A stretch of 64,000 nt of DNA. Origin: CAWDMN01 sp963803155 (GTDB lineage: Bacteria > Acidobacteriota > Terriglobia > Versatilivoradales > Versatilivoraceae). The stretch is from positions 62,001 through 126,000 of the forward strand of contig CAWDMN010000032.1 of the NCBI GenBank assembly GCA_963803155.1, given 5' to 3'. A model generated the notes under the pieces. It saw only the letters and a list, made by a program, of their open reading frames with translations. It made no database searches and was not told where the DNA came from. The position numbers and the translations under genes were made by a program. Positions 25,713 through 35,600 of this stretch are shown here, one piece after another; position 1 is the first letter of the stretch; every line of letters begins with the position of its first letter.

Positions 25713-26519
25713 ATGAGGACAATAGGTCAAAAAGGAATAATGGGAGTAATGTTCATCTTTGCGATGGCAGGATTGGTTTGGGGGGCGGAACAAACCGGGT
25801 TTCGGCTGGAGGTCTTAATTGATGGACATCCAGTCCAGGAATATGGGTTGCAAGGCGCCTCTTATGTCGAGGCATTAAAAGGGAAGGAATACACTCTGCG
25901 GATTTCCAATCCCCTTTCAGTTCGCACCGCCGTGGCGCTTTCCGTTGACGGTCTAAACACGATTGATGCCCGGCACACCGATGCCCGTTCCGCGCATAAG
26001 TGGGTGTTGGAGCCCTATCAGACCATTGAAATTCAAGGGTGGCAGACGAGTTCAAACCAGGCGCGAAAATTTTTCTTTACCAGCGAAGAGAAATCGTATG
26101 GAGCTTGGTTGGGGAAGACTGATAACTTAGGAGTCATTAGCGCCGTTTTTTTTAAAGAAAAACAGATGTGGCAAGAGTGCGATGCGGGAGCAACCAAAGA
26201 AATGGAGAGCCGTTCCGCGCCGGCGCCGCAAGCTTCCAGCGGTTCCGCAAATGCAGCCCGTCAGGATGCCCTGAAATCCAGGGAAGCCAAAGACGAATAT
26301 GCGGCTACAGGAATAGGAGACCGCGTCAATCATTCGGTATATCGGATTCATTTGGATTTGGAGCCCCTAGCTTGTGCCAATCTCTCCATCCGTTATGAAT
26401 TCCGGCCGGGACTGGCTCGTTTGGGATTGCTGCCCTTCTCTCCCGTGGCGGATCCACTGCAAAGGCGGCAAAAGGCACATGGATTTGAGAGGCAAGAATG
26501 GTGTCCGGAACCTCGGTAG
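25713..26519 (+). CDS. Exported protein of unknown family
   Basis: The protein (about 268 residues) has a signal peptide (hydrophobic core GVMFIFAMAGLVWG). It then has a domain beginning FRLEVLIDGHPVQEY that contains RISNPLSVRTAVALSVDGLN, HKWVLEPYQTIEIQGWQ, RKFFFTSEEKSYGAWLGK and NLGVISAVFFKE. These look like conserved strands of a small all-beta domain. A low-complexity Ala/Ser linker follows, then a second short part with YRIHLDLEPLACANLSIRYE. I do not recognise a characterised function. The start at 25713 is supported by AAAGGAGGGAGG; an upstream in-frame start at 25677 lacks this. It stands alone and is probably periplasmic. Confidence 0.75.
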   Translation: MRTIGQKGIMGVMFIFAMAGLVWGAEQTGFRLEVLIDGHPVQEYGLQGASYVEALKGKEYTLRISNPLSVRTAVALSVDGLNTIDARHTDARSAHKWVLEPYQTIEIQGWQTSSNQARKFFFTSEEKSYGAWLGKTDNLGVISAVFFKEKQMWQECDAGATKEMESRSAPAPQASSGSANAARQDALKSREAKDEYAATGIGDRVNHSVYRIHLDLEPLACANLSIRYEFRPGLARLGLLPFSPVADPLQRRQKAHGFERQEWCPEPR

Positions 26520-26536
26520 TGCGTGAATCGCCCACT

Positions 26537-26608
26537 TGGAGGCGGGATGCCCCATCCCGGCCTTTGCGGACTCGGCTTCCCGCCTCACCGTGAGGGCCGG
26601 CGCCTCCA
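26537..26608. repeat. GGAGGCG-bounded palindromic element, copy 2
   Basis: TGGAGGCG near 26537 and CGCCTCCA ending at 26608 bound about 56 bp, with an internal GGGATG...CATCCC hairpin. The layout matches copy 1 at 25126-25203, and it follows the stop codon of the exported protein by 18 bp. Confidence 0.72.
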
Positions 26609-26681
26609 TGATGGGGCGGCCCCAGGCTTTGCGCCCCTGAAGATGCGCTTGTCCGTTAGCCAAACGGCGGATGAGCGCTTG

Positions 26682-27707
26682 TTAACCCAATCCCACCTCT
26701 TTCATCGTGCTATGCAACAGCGACAAATCCCGCTTCATATCCTCGAGCAGGCTTTTTTGTTGCGCCTCCACGGTTGTTCCCTCGTTAGGATACTCAAAGT
26801 GCATCGATATGGGGCCGGCAAATTGAATCTCCTTTAATAAAGACAAGTAGGTCTTCAAATCGATCATACCTTGGCCCAGCGGACAAAATTGAGCCCCCCA
26901 TCGCCCTTCCACTTTTTGCCAGAAAAAATCTTTTATGGCGGTCATTCGAACTCTCTTATCGTCAGCCAAAAGGCGGAAACCGTTTCGCCAGCCTCCTATT
27001 CCTCCCTCAATGGTGGCATGAGCAATGTCGAAGTTGGATCCCAGCTGTTGTGGGTCGTGGTCTTTGACGATTTCAAAAATCTCCCAGGGAGTTGCTCCCA
27101 GTTCAAATCCTGAGTGATTGTGCACTCCGGCAAAGACCCCATACTTTTTGTTGAGTGCCGCCAGGCCCCGCAAATCGGGCTGAAGTTCGGCAATGCGCCC
27201 CAGGATGTTTGAGCGGCCATCCCAGCTGGCCCCGTCGCGCCGGTAATGGCGGATGCCAAGAATTGCCATGGTCTTCAAGATGGCTTCGGTGCAAGGGTCG
27301 CGGGGATTGTCGATGCGGGTGGTGATCATGGCAATGCGAAGTCCTGCCTGCCGCGCGGATTCCACCATGAGAGGGAGATCCGTTTCCACCTTTTCCGGCT
27401 GCACATGTCCTCCCGGGCGCACGGCGAGGTCAATCCCATCAAACCCAATGGCGGCCACTGTCTCCGCTAGTTTCCTCGGTTCAGTGATCCATCCCAGGTG
27501 CTTTGAGAACAGGCAGACAGATGGTTTGAGAAAGCTCTCCACATTGGTTTCACAAGTCCGGCAATTGGGGGACATCATTTGTGCTGAAGCGGAAGGACTC
27601 GCGGGCAAAGATTTCGCGCCGTGGAGGAAAGCGGAAATACCAAGCCCTCCGGCCACAGCGGATTTGAAAAATGATCGACGTGAAGTGAAGGTTACATCAT
27701 CTGACAT
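26682..27707 (-). CDS. Exported sugar phosphate isomerase/epimerase-like TIM-barrel protein
   Basis: The N-terminus carries a twin-arginine-type signal (SRRSFFKSAVAGGLGIS), so the protein is probably exported folded. The mature part is a xylose isomerase-like TIM barrel. Motifs include IGFDGIDLAVRPGGHVQP, YGVFAGVHNHSGFELG (metal-binding His), LGSNFDIAHATIEGG, AIKDFFWQKV and a closing SMHFEYPN. These give the Glu/Asp/His set typical of AP endonuclease-like sugar isomerases. The start at 27707 follows AGAAGGG. Together with the Gfo/Idh and DUF1080 genes nearby it suggests periplasmic keto-sugar catabolism. The substrate is unknown. Confidence 0.87.
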   Translation of the reverse strand: MSDDVTFTSRRSFFKSAVAGGLGISAFLHGAKSLPASPSASAQMMSPNCRTCETNVESFLKPSVCLFSKHLGWITEPRKLAETVAAIGFDGIDLAVRPGGHVQPEKVETDLPLMVESARQAGLRIAMITTRIDNPRDPCTEAILKTMAILGIRHYRRDGASWDGRSNILGRIAELQPDLRGLAALNKKYGVFAGVHNHSGFELGATPWEIFEIVKDHDPQQLGSNFDIAHATIEGGIGGWRNGFRLLADDKRVRMTAIKDFFWQKVEGRWGAQFCPLGQGMIDLKTYLSLLKEIQFAGPISMHFEYPNEGTTVEAQQKSLLEDMKRDLSLLHSTMKEVGLG

Positions 27708-27713
27708 TGTCAT

Positions 27714-28055
27714 TCCCTTCTAAAAAATAAAATTGGATTGATTTAATCTTGGAAAAGGAGACTTCATCAAAAATAACCTGTGATCCGATGTCGGGTATGT
27801 CCCTCCCCGCATGTAATCTGCCTTTTGGACCACAAAATAATTTGTGATTATTCAGGGCCGTGCACTTTCTTTTGAGCTTCCAAGGAAATATAATTGCGCG
27901 GTTTTGCGCCGCCATCCTGACCGTGCACTTGCGCTTTGTGCTTCTTGATCTGATCGTTTGGCAGCGAAAAGCTGAGCCCTTATAAAAATTCATCCATTTG
28001 GATTGGCCTTCAGTGATAGGATATCTGAAACTTCGCGGGTTTTGAAAAAAAATGC
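27714..28055. other. Intergenic space upstream of the MerR-family gene
   Basis: No gene is visible between the divergent isomerase and MerR genes. Minus-strand open frames here do not resemble proteins. The right end leads into the MerR-type promoter. Confidence 0.6.
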
Positions 28056-28086
28056 TTGACTCTCCCCCAAGGGCGGACTTTAGAGT
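28056..28086 (+). promoter_or_regulatory. MerR-type promoter with 19-bp spacer
   Basis: TTGACT (28056-28061) and TAGAGT (28081-28086) are separated by exactly 19 bp, the overlong spacing typical of promoters activated by MerR-family DNA distortion. The spacer holds the dyad TCCCCC-AA-GGGCGGA. It lies 100 bp upstream of a MerR-family gene, so autoregulation is likely. Confidence 0.72.
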
Positions 28087-28185
28087 GATTTCCGACACTG
28101 CCAAGCAAGGTAGCAAGCCGGCCGGCGTTGCGCCTTTATTCGCCGCAGAAGGGGCTCCCAAAGTGCCAACTATCGAGGAGGATGT

Positions 28186-29010
28186 GTGTTCAGCATCGGG
28201 CAATTTTCCAAGATCACCGGACTCACCATCAAGACGCTAAGGCTTTATCACGAAAAGGGACTTCTGGAACCAAGGGTCACCGATTCTGATACAGGTTACC
28301 GGTACTACGACTCCCGCAATGTCGAACAGGCCCGCATCATTGCCTACCTGCGCCAGATGGAATTCCCGCTGTCGGAAATCGCGGAGATTCTCAGACACTT
28401 TGAACGGGATGAAGAAATCCTGGGCTTTCTGGAACGCCAGCGCAATAGCATTGAGGCCCGGATGGCACAACTCAACCAAGTGGCCCATTCGCTGAACGCC
28501 GTCATCCAAGCGGAAAGAGAGGTTAAGCAAATGCTTCGAAACGTCGATTTTGAAATCCGGGAAAAAGAGGTGGACCCTGTCGAAGTGGCCGGGTTGCGCT
28601 GGAAAGGCAAATACGCGGATACGGGCAAAGCCTTCCAGCAGTTGGGTCGTCTGGCCGGCCGGTATATCAAAGGCAAAGCCATTAACCTTTATTACGACGG
28701 GGAATATAGAGAAGATGATGCCGAAATTGAATCCTGCTTTCAGGTCAAAAAGGGGATCAAGGGGAAGGGAGAATTTTCGGTGCATGCGCTTCCCGGAGGC
28801 CGTTGCATTTCCATTATTCACAAAGGCCCCTATGACCAATTAAGTCACTCCTATGCCAGGCTCTTCGGGTATCTCCAGGAAAAAGGTTATTCGCTCCAGT
28901 TGCCGATCCGGGAAATTTATCTGAAAGGGCCGGGGATGATTTTTAAGGGGAATCCCTATAATTATTTGACGGAAATCCAAGTCATGATCGACGAAAAAAA
29001 GGAGGCGTGA
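28186..29010 (+). CDS. MerR family regulator with GyrI-like effector domain
   Basis: The 274-residue protein has an N-terminal MerR winged helix (FSIGQFSKITGLTIKTLRLY, then HEKGLLEP and GYRYYDSRNV) and a coiled-coil dimer helix at about 75-120. Its C-terminal GyrI-like (AraC effector-binding) domain of about 150 residues contains CISIIHKGPYDQLSHSYARL. This is the BmrR/BltR architecture, where a hydrophobic ligand bound by the C-terminal domain switches the promoter on. The start is GTG with a GAGGAGG ribosome-binding site. The next gene encodes another GyrI-like protein 2 bp on, so both probably respond to the same small molecule. Confidence 0.92.
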   Translation: MFSIGQFSKITGLTIKTLRLYHEKGLLEPRVTDSDTGYRYYDSRNVEQARIIAYLRQMEFPLSEIAEILRHFERDEEILGFLERQRNSIEARMAQLNQVAHSLNAVIQAEREVKQMLRNVDFEIREKEVDPVEVAGLRWKGKYADTGKAFQQLGRLAGRYIKGKAINLYYDGEYREDDAEIESCFQVKKGIKGKGEFSVHALPGGRCISIIHKGPYDQLSHSYARLFGYLQEKGYSLQLPIREIYLKGPGMIFKGNPYNYLTEIQVMIDEKKEA

Positions 29011-29012
29011 AC

Positions 29013-29624
29013 ATGAAAGCTCCCCAATTGGAGAAGATTGATTTTGCAAAAATCCACAAGGATCTCTACACCGCCACTGCCAAGATAAAAGAGGTCATGG
29101 CCGAGAGGGCGGCTTTCCTCTCAGTGAAGGGTATGGGTGCACCCGGTGGCGAGGAATTCCAAAAATGTATTGGAATGCTTTATGGATTGGTCTATACCGC
29201 AAAATTCGGCTTGAAATTTGCCGGCAGGATGGACTTTGGCATAAGCAAGCTCGAGGGCCTCTGGCCGGAAGACCCCGCCAAGCTGCCTCCCGAAAAATGG
29301 CCCTGGCAACTGTTGATTCGCATCCCTGATGAATTGAGCGCATCCGATTTGAAACCTTTTAGGAAGGAATTGCTCGACAAGAAGGGATTGGACACGTCTG
29401 CGGTGGAACGCTGGAGCTGGAAGGAAGGGCGGTGCATTCAGGTAATGCATGTCGGCCCATACGATAAGGTCGGTGCGATCTATTGTCAATTGGGAGAATT
29501 TGCCGAAGCGCATGGCTTGGAGGTCACCTCGCCCGGCCATGAGATTTACATCAGCGATCCCCGCCGTGTGCCAGCGGCCAAGCTGAAGACTATTGTCCGC
29601 ATGCCGGTCGTTCCAAAGAAGTGA
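29013..29624 (+). CDS. GyrI-like small-molecule-binding protein
   Basis: The 203-residue stand-alone GyrI-like domain protein shows a long N-terminal extension (LYTATAKIKEVMAERAAFLS). It then has the family core with LEGLWPEDPAKLPPEKWPWQ, RCIQVMHVGPYDKVGAIYCQ and EIYISDPRRVPAAKLKTIVR. In this family the domain binds hydrophobic compounds, and some members hydrolyse them (cyclopropane hydrolases). The ATG at 29013 is preferred to an overlapping GTG because AGGAGG sits 8 bases away. It is translationally coupled to the MerR-family gene, which suggests a ligand-detoxifying or sequestering partner. Confidence 0.88.
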   Translation: MKAPQLEKIDFAKIHKDLYTATAKIKEVMAERAAFLSVKGMGAPGGEEFQKCIGMLYGLVYTAKFGLKFAGRMDFGISKLEGLWPEDPAKLPPEKWPWQLLIRIPDELSASDLKPFRKELLDKKGLDTSAVERWSWKEGRCIQVMHVGPYDKVGAIYCQLGEFAEAHGLEVTSPGHEIYISDPRRVPAAKLKTIVRMPVVPKK

Positions 29625-29888
29625 AGGTGAGAAAGACGTGAGGATTGGAATGCCGCGGAGTCGCTGCTTGACTCTGCGCCATTTCCCTTGGCGAACGACG
29701 CGCCAGGATAATGCTCGGCAAAATGCCGCAGACTCGTTGAAAAGCACGAGTCTGCGCTACAGGCAAAGTTCAAGCTTTGAAAATCGATCACTGCCAAGAT
29801 TACGCAGAACCGATGTCGCGGCCTGTCGTGGTCCATTTTGCTGGCCCCCAATTCGACCCTTATCCGCAACTTCTGTTTGCACGCTTTT

Positions 29889-31178
29889 TCATCCGTTGAA
29901 TTCGCTTACGGCTTCGAACAAGGCAACAATGTTTTCCACGGGAGTCCCTGCCTGGATATTGTGGATCGCATTGAAGACAAATCCTCCATGGCGCGAGAAG
30001 ATTTCGCAACGCCTCAGGACCTGTTCCCTCACTTGCTGAGGTGTTCCGAAGGGCAGCACTTGCTGGGTATCGATTCCTCCACCCCAAAAGACGATCTTTG
30101 CACCGTATTTCGATTTCAATTCTTCCGCATCCATGCCCACCGCGGAACATTGCACCGGATTGAGGACATCGAAACCACACTCCACAAAGGAATCGACGAA
30201 TTTCTCCACGGCTCCGCAGGAGTGCTTGAAGGTCTTCCAGGGGGTGTTCTGATGGACCCAATCGTTGACGCGCTTGTAGTATGGCATCCAGAGATCGCGA
30301 AAGGTTTTGACCGAACAAAATGAAGAGCTCTGCGTGCCAAAATCCGTGCCGCAAATATTGACGACATTCACGTAGTTTTTTACACGCGCCGCGATTTTGA
30401 TCAGGTTGGCGATTCCCACTTCACATTGTCCCTCGAAAACTTTGTGGATGTAATCCCGCCGGGTATGGGTGGAAATGTACCACTCCGTAATATCCCGGAT
30501 ACCCTTGGGGAATTTCAAGCCAGTTCCCGGGATATTGGCAACGTCTCCAAAGGCCGTGCCTCCAAAGCTGGCAACCACGGCCCTCCCCGTAGCGGCCGCG
30601 GTTTTGGCGCTGCATTCCAGGTGGGCCAGTTCAGATTCGCCGATCTGGGTAAACTCTTCCAGATTGTCCGCGGGGTCGAGTTCCTCTTCTTTGAAATCAG
30701 GCTGTCGGATGATGGCATCGAAAAAATGGCCGCCCCGAGGCATTCTGGCGCTGGGAGGAACAGACAGGTCGCTGCCCGGATGGATGAGCGTGTCCCCATC
30801 GGAATTGCGGGTCACATTGAATTTTTCGGGCACCAGCACTTCCAAACCATCCGGCATTTTCCATCCCTTCCAATTTTCCGCTGGGAATCCAAACCGGGTC
30901 ATGCGGCGGAAGATCCCTTCCGTATCGATCTTCAAAATGCGCTTGAGATCGTCATCCAGCGCGCCCAACATTTGTCCGGGATCGATGACTTTGACCGGAC
31001 CGGTATCGAGGCCATAGTGGCGGCGAAGAGCCGCGACACAGCTCACATGCAGGCCGGTGACAAAGGTGGACCCCAGATCGATGGGGATCCTGTCCGGTTG
31101 CCGGTGCTCGAGCGCCGTCAAAACCCTCGAGACACTCAGCGAGGGTTCTTCCTTGGATGAGGCAAAATTATTTTCCAT
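29889..31178 (-). CDS. Uroporphyrinogen decarboxylase-like methyltransferase
   Basis: This family includes MtaA/CmuA-type enzymes that move methyl groups between corrinoids and thiols, besides true HemE. The roughly 429-residue protein begins with VLTALEHRQPDRIPIDLGST (the family's RxPxDR-like start) and ends with HNIQAGTPVENIVALFEA. A candidate zinc site is His and Cys in WKTFKHSCGAVEKFV plus Cys in NPVQCSAVGMD. This favours a methyltransferase role over HemE. The start is uncertain; 31178 gives MENNFASSKEE, and 31205 is also possible. It is divergent from the Gfo/Idh gene. The methyl donor and acceptor are unknown. Confidence 0.85.
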   Translation of the reverse strand: MENNFASSKEEPSLSVSRVLTALEHRQPDRIPIDLGSTFVTGLHVSCVAALRRHYGLDTGPVKVIDPGQMLGALDDDLKRILKIDTEGIFRRMTRFGFPAENWKGWKMPDGLEVLVPEKFNVTRNSDGDTLIHPGSDLSVPPSARMPRGGHFFDAIIRQPDFKEEELDPADNLEEFTQIGESELAHLECSAKTAAATGRAVVASFGGTAFGDVANIPGTGLKFPKGIRDITEWYISTHTRRDYIHKVFEGQCEVGIANLIKIAARVKNYVNVVNICGTDFGTQSSSFCSVKTFRDLWMPYYKRVNDWVHQNTPWKTFKHSCGAVEKFVDSFVECGFDVLNPVQCSAVGMDAEELKSKYGAKIVFWGGGIDTQQVLPFGTPQQVREQVLRRCEIFSRHGGFVFNAIHNIQAGTPVENIVALFEAVSEFNG

Positions 31179-31261
31179 TGTCCATACCTGTCTTGAACTC
31201 TGCATGCGACCATGCTAAGGTTAACTCGCAAGTCCATTTTATTTCAGCCTACCTGAACATT

Positions 31262-32533
31262 ATGTCCAAAAACACAAAAATCGAAAGAAGAGAATTTTTG
31301 AAGCGCACGTTTCTTGCGGCGGCCGGCTTCACCATCGTGCCTCGCCACGTGTTGGGTGGCCCTGGGTATCTGGCTCCCAGCGATCAGCTCACCAAAGCTA
31401 TCGTTGGTGTTGGCGGAATTGGATCCTCCTTTCATTTCGAATTGGAGGGGCGGCTGTTGGCGGTTTGCGATGTGGACAAGGATCATCTGCAGAGTGCCCT
31501 GGATCGCGCTGGCAAAGAGGTCAGAGGGTATTCCGATTTCCGGGAGGTTCTCCTGCGAAAGGATGTCGACATCGTGCACATCGCCACGCCTCCCCACTGG
31601 CATGGCATGATGTCCATCATGGCCGCGGAAGCCGGGAAAGACATCTGGTGTGAGAAGCCAATGACCCGGACTATCGGAGAAGGAATGAGAGTCATTCAGG
31701 CGGTGCGGAAACATGGCCGGATGTTCCGGCTGAACACCTGGTTCCGTTTTAAGGACCAGTTTTACGGATTCGGCACTCCGGTAAAGCCCTTGAAAAAGCT
31801 GGTTGCGAGCGGGGCTCTGGGTTGGCCGCTGAAAGTGACCGTGAGCGGAGTGACGGGATTCAACTGGAAGTTTTACTGGAAAGGGGAATACAATTTGCCC
31901 CCCATGCCAGTCCCCGATTCCCTGGATTTCGATTATTGGCTTGGACCGGCTCCGGTTAAACCTTACAACCCGGCGCGAGTTCACGCAAAATTCCGCGGGT
32001 ACTGGGATTATGACGGCGGCGGTTTGGGCGACATGGGGCAGCACTACTTGGATCCGGTCCAGTACATTTTGGGCAAAGATAATACCGCGCCTATCAAAGT
32101 GGAAGTGGAAGCGCCTCAGCAACACCCAGATGCCGTGGGCATCTGGAACAGGATCATGTACACCTATGAGGATGGCTGTCAGATCGTTTTGGATGGGGAA
32201 AACCAGGATAAAGAGGCGGCTTACATCGAGGGTCCCAAAGGCAAAGTGTATCCTGGACTCCGGTCGACGATTCCCAATGTTCAAGCCCTGATCGATTCAC
32301 TGCCTGACCCGGAACCTCAAATTATCTCGTTCCACGAGTCGGTTCGGACCCGGAAGAAATTTGCGCTGAATGAAGAAAACGGCCACCGCTCCTGCACCAT
32401 TGTCAATTTGGGCATTGTGGCCCTGAGGCTGGGCCGGACGCTGCATTTCGACCCGGTAAAACAGGAATTTATTAATGATGACGGAGCCAATCGGCTGATC
32501 CATCAGCCGATGCGTGCGCCTTGGACCACCTGA
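31262..32533 (+). CDS. Gfo/Idh/MocA family oxidoreductase with export signal
   Basis: This NAD(P)-dependent sugar oxidoreductase has 423 residues. A twin-arginine-like N-terminus (IERREFLKRTFLAAAGFTIV) indicates export of the folded enzyme. The Rossmann core contains KAIVGVGGIGSSFHFE, ADVDIVHIATPPHWH-like text (DVDIVHIATPPHWHGMMS) and WCEKPMTRTIGEGM with the key Lys of the EKP motif. The C-terminal beta-sheet domain follows (GLGDMGQHYLDPVQYILG). Such secreted enzymes oxidise or epimerise glycosides in Acidobacteriota, Planctomycetota and Bacteroidota. The DUF1080 gene 152 bp downstream fits a 3-keto-glycoside route. Confidence 0.92.
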   Translation: MSKNTKIERREFLKRTFLAAAGFTIVPRHVLGGPGYLAPSDQLTKAIVGVGGIGSSFHFELEGRLLAVCDVDKDHLQSALDRAGKEVRGYSDFREVLLRKDVDIVHIATPPHWHGMMSIMAAEAGKDIWCEKPMTRTIGEGMRVIQAVRKHGRMFRLNTWFRFKDQFYGFGTPVKPLKKLVASGALGWPLKVTVSGVTGFNWKFYWKGEYNLPPMPVPDSLDFDYWLGPAPVKPYNPARVHAKFRGYWDYDGGGLGDMGQHYLDPVQYILGKDNTAPIKVEVEAPQQHPDAVGIWNRIMYTYEDGCQIVLDGENQDKEAAYIEGPKGKVYPGLRSTIPNVQALIDSLPDPEPQIISFHESVRTRKKFALNEENGHRSCTIVNLGIVALRLGRTLHFDPVKQEFINDDGANRLIHQPMRAPWTT

Positions 32534-32685
32534 CCTGAAATGCTTGATGACGGGATGCGGGACATCCTGCCAAACCAGCGGCTGGCGGGCTTTGAGGGTG
32601 TGCGGATTCCTCCCGCATAGTTTTCGCAACGTCCGCCCTTCAGAAAATTCAATCGAAAATTCCTCGATACGGAAACGGTACAGTC

Positions 32686-35600
32686 ATGAAAAAAAATCAT
32701 AAAAGCTGGATGTTGGCGCTGATTTTATTTCTCGCAACAATTCAAACCGCCGCTTGGGGCCAGGATCAGAGGACAGTCACCACAAAAGTGGCGGACCTGC
32801 TGGCCCAAATGCCGTCACAGAATATGGAAAGATGTGACCGGTTGATGTCGGAAATGTCGGCGTGGGGCGAGGCCGGATGGACTTTGGTTACCAGCCAGAT
32901 CATTCCCCCGGGAACTGGAAATGATGTGGCGGCGCGGTTTGCGGTGGAGAGCCTCTCCCGCTATTTAAGCCGCTCCGGCCATGAAGCGGCGCGTCCCCTC
33001 TGGGAAAAGCAGTGCCTGTCCGCGTTGGAGAAGACGGAAAATGTCTGGGTGAAATCCTTTTTCCTGGAACAGTTAAGATGGGTGGGGAGCGCGAGTTGCC
33101 TCGGTGTTCTTGAACAATATCTGACTCATCCACAGCTTTATGATCCGGCCATCCGGGCCATGCTCCAAGGCGATGCTTCCCTGGCGGTTCCGAAATTTGC
33201 CGCCGCCTTGGATCGGGCTGACGGAAAAACCCGCGTTGCCTTGGTCGTGGCGCTGAAACAAGCCGGAACCGCCAGCGAGGCTGGAAAAGTGGAGGCATTG
33301 GCCGGCAGTGCCGACCGCGCATTGCAAAAGGCAATCCTGGCCGCGTTGGCTACCATGGGCAATCCTTCAAGCGCCCAGATCCTGCAAAAGGCCGCTGAAC
33401 AAGCAAATTACCAATATGAACCTCTGGGTGCGACGGAGGCTTTGCTCGACTTTGCTCAGACTCTCTCGCAAAACCAGCGGAAAGACCTCAGCCACACGAT
33501 TTGCGAAAAAGTGATGAAAAACTGCACGTCGGCGGACCAGATGCAATACAAGAGCAAAGCGTTGAGTGTCCTCGTCGCCGATAGCTCTTTGCCATCGGCG
33601 ACGTCCCTTCTTCTTAAGGCGGCTTCCGATACCGATAAAAAATACCGAGCCGCAGCCTTGTCCCTGGCGTTGAGACAGGGAGGTCCGATTCAGCCTTGGA
33701 TCGACGCATTATCAAAATCGAATAATGGCGAAGCTCAGGCGGATTTGGTCCACTTCCTGGCGGTCAGAAAAGACCCCGCGGCCACTCCCGCTCTGAAAAA
33801 GATGCTCTCTCACCGGGACCCACGGGTGAGAACGGAAGCGGCTGAAGCCTTGGCGATCGTTGAGAAAGAGAAAGCGTTTAATGATCTGCTTGCCTATCTG
33901 GCCAAGTATCCGTCTTCTCCTGATGCTGACGCAATTCAAAAAGCTCTGCTTATGATCTGTTCGACCCAGCAGGCCCGTCAGCTTGCGGAAAAAGTGAAAG
34001 AGGCTCCGGACGGCGCCAAGGTGGTCATGCTGGAAGTGATTGCCGCGAAAAATGACCCGCAATTTTTCCCGATCTTTCAGTCGAACATTCAAGGATCTCC
34101 GCGAGTGAGGGAAACCGCGGTGAATAATCTGGCCGCGGTGGCCGGCGGCGGCAATCTGGATTTTCTTTTGAACATGATCGAAGGCCCGCTTTCCGAAAAG
34201 GAGATTCAGCCGGTCCAAAAATCCCTGGCAACGGCAGTGCGACGCAGCGAAAATAATGACGCCGCCGCCGAGAAGATTCTGCAGGCGGCACGGAAGAGTT
34301 CATCCCCTGAACGTTACTTCGCGGTGCTGGCGGGGATCGGCAGCGAAGTGGGAGTGGAAGTGGCGCTGCAACAGTATCGCGCCGGAAGCTCGGTGACGAA
34401 GCCGGCGGCGCTGGATGCCCTGGTCCAATGGAAGAATGGGCATTCCGCGGGCGCGCTGTTTGAGATTTGCTCCGGGGATAATTCCGTGGCCGATAAGCAA
34501 AAGGCTTTCGATGGATTTGTAGACACCGTGGAAATGTCCAAGGCGCTCGACGACCAGAAATTGCTGCAATTGCGCAAAATCATGCCGTTTGCTCCCAACG
34601 ATGAGTCCCGCAAACGGCTTCTCTCCTCGTTGGGAAACATCAAAACTTTCCTCAGTTTTATGTACATTTGCTCATTCTTCGAGAATGAAGCTCTGAGATC
34701 CACGGCGGCCAATTCCGCGGTCAGCGTGGCACTTCCCGATCCGGGCAAGGAAAATGGCCTCTATGGAAAGATTGTAAAGGAAAAGCTGCTGCGCGCCAAA
34801 GAGCTGATCACGGGGCAAGACGCGCCTTACATCAAGATCGACATTGAAACCTATTTGGGAAAGATGAAAGAGGGGGAAGGATTTGTCTCCATGTTCAATG
34901 GGCGGGATCTTGCCGGCTGGCAAGGTTTCGTGACGGATCCCATCAAAAAAGCCCAGATGGATCCGGAAGAATTATCCCGCAAGCAGGCGGAAGCCAACGC
35001 CAAATTAAAAGATTGCTGGACCGTGAAGGATGGCGCCATTGTCTTCAATGGCAAGGGGGAGAATCTCCTTTCCGCCAAGAATTATGGGGATTTTGAATTG
35101 TGGGTCGATTGGCGAATTACCGCAAACGGCGACAGCGGCATCTATCTGCGCGGCAGTCCTCAAGTGCAGATATGGGACCCGGCCCGGGTGGATGCAGGGG
35201 CACAGGTGGGTTCCGGCGGTTTGTACAATAATCAAAAAAATCCAAGCAATCCCCTGGTGCGGGCGGATAATCCCGTGGAAGAGTGGAATACATTCCGAAT
35301 CCTGATGATTGGCGACCGCGTGACCGTTTACCTCAATGGAAAATTAGTAGTCGACCATGTCGTGCTCGAAAACTATTGGGATCGCGGGATCCCCATTTTC
35401 TCGAGCGGCACGATTGAGCTTCAGGCTCATGGAACCGATCTTGCTTTCCGCGATATTTATATTCGGGAGATTAATAGCGCCGAACAGAAATTGACGGCAA
35501 TAGAACAGAAGGAAAGTTTTGTATCCCTCTTCAATGGCTACAATCTGGATGGCTGGGTGGGAAATAAGACCGCTTACCAGGCGGAAGATGGCCTCATCGT

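Noticed and set aside
31244..32284. A 346-codon open frame on the minus strand
   Set aside because: Antisense to the Gfo/Idh gene; no protein-like pattern.
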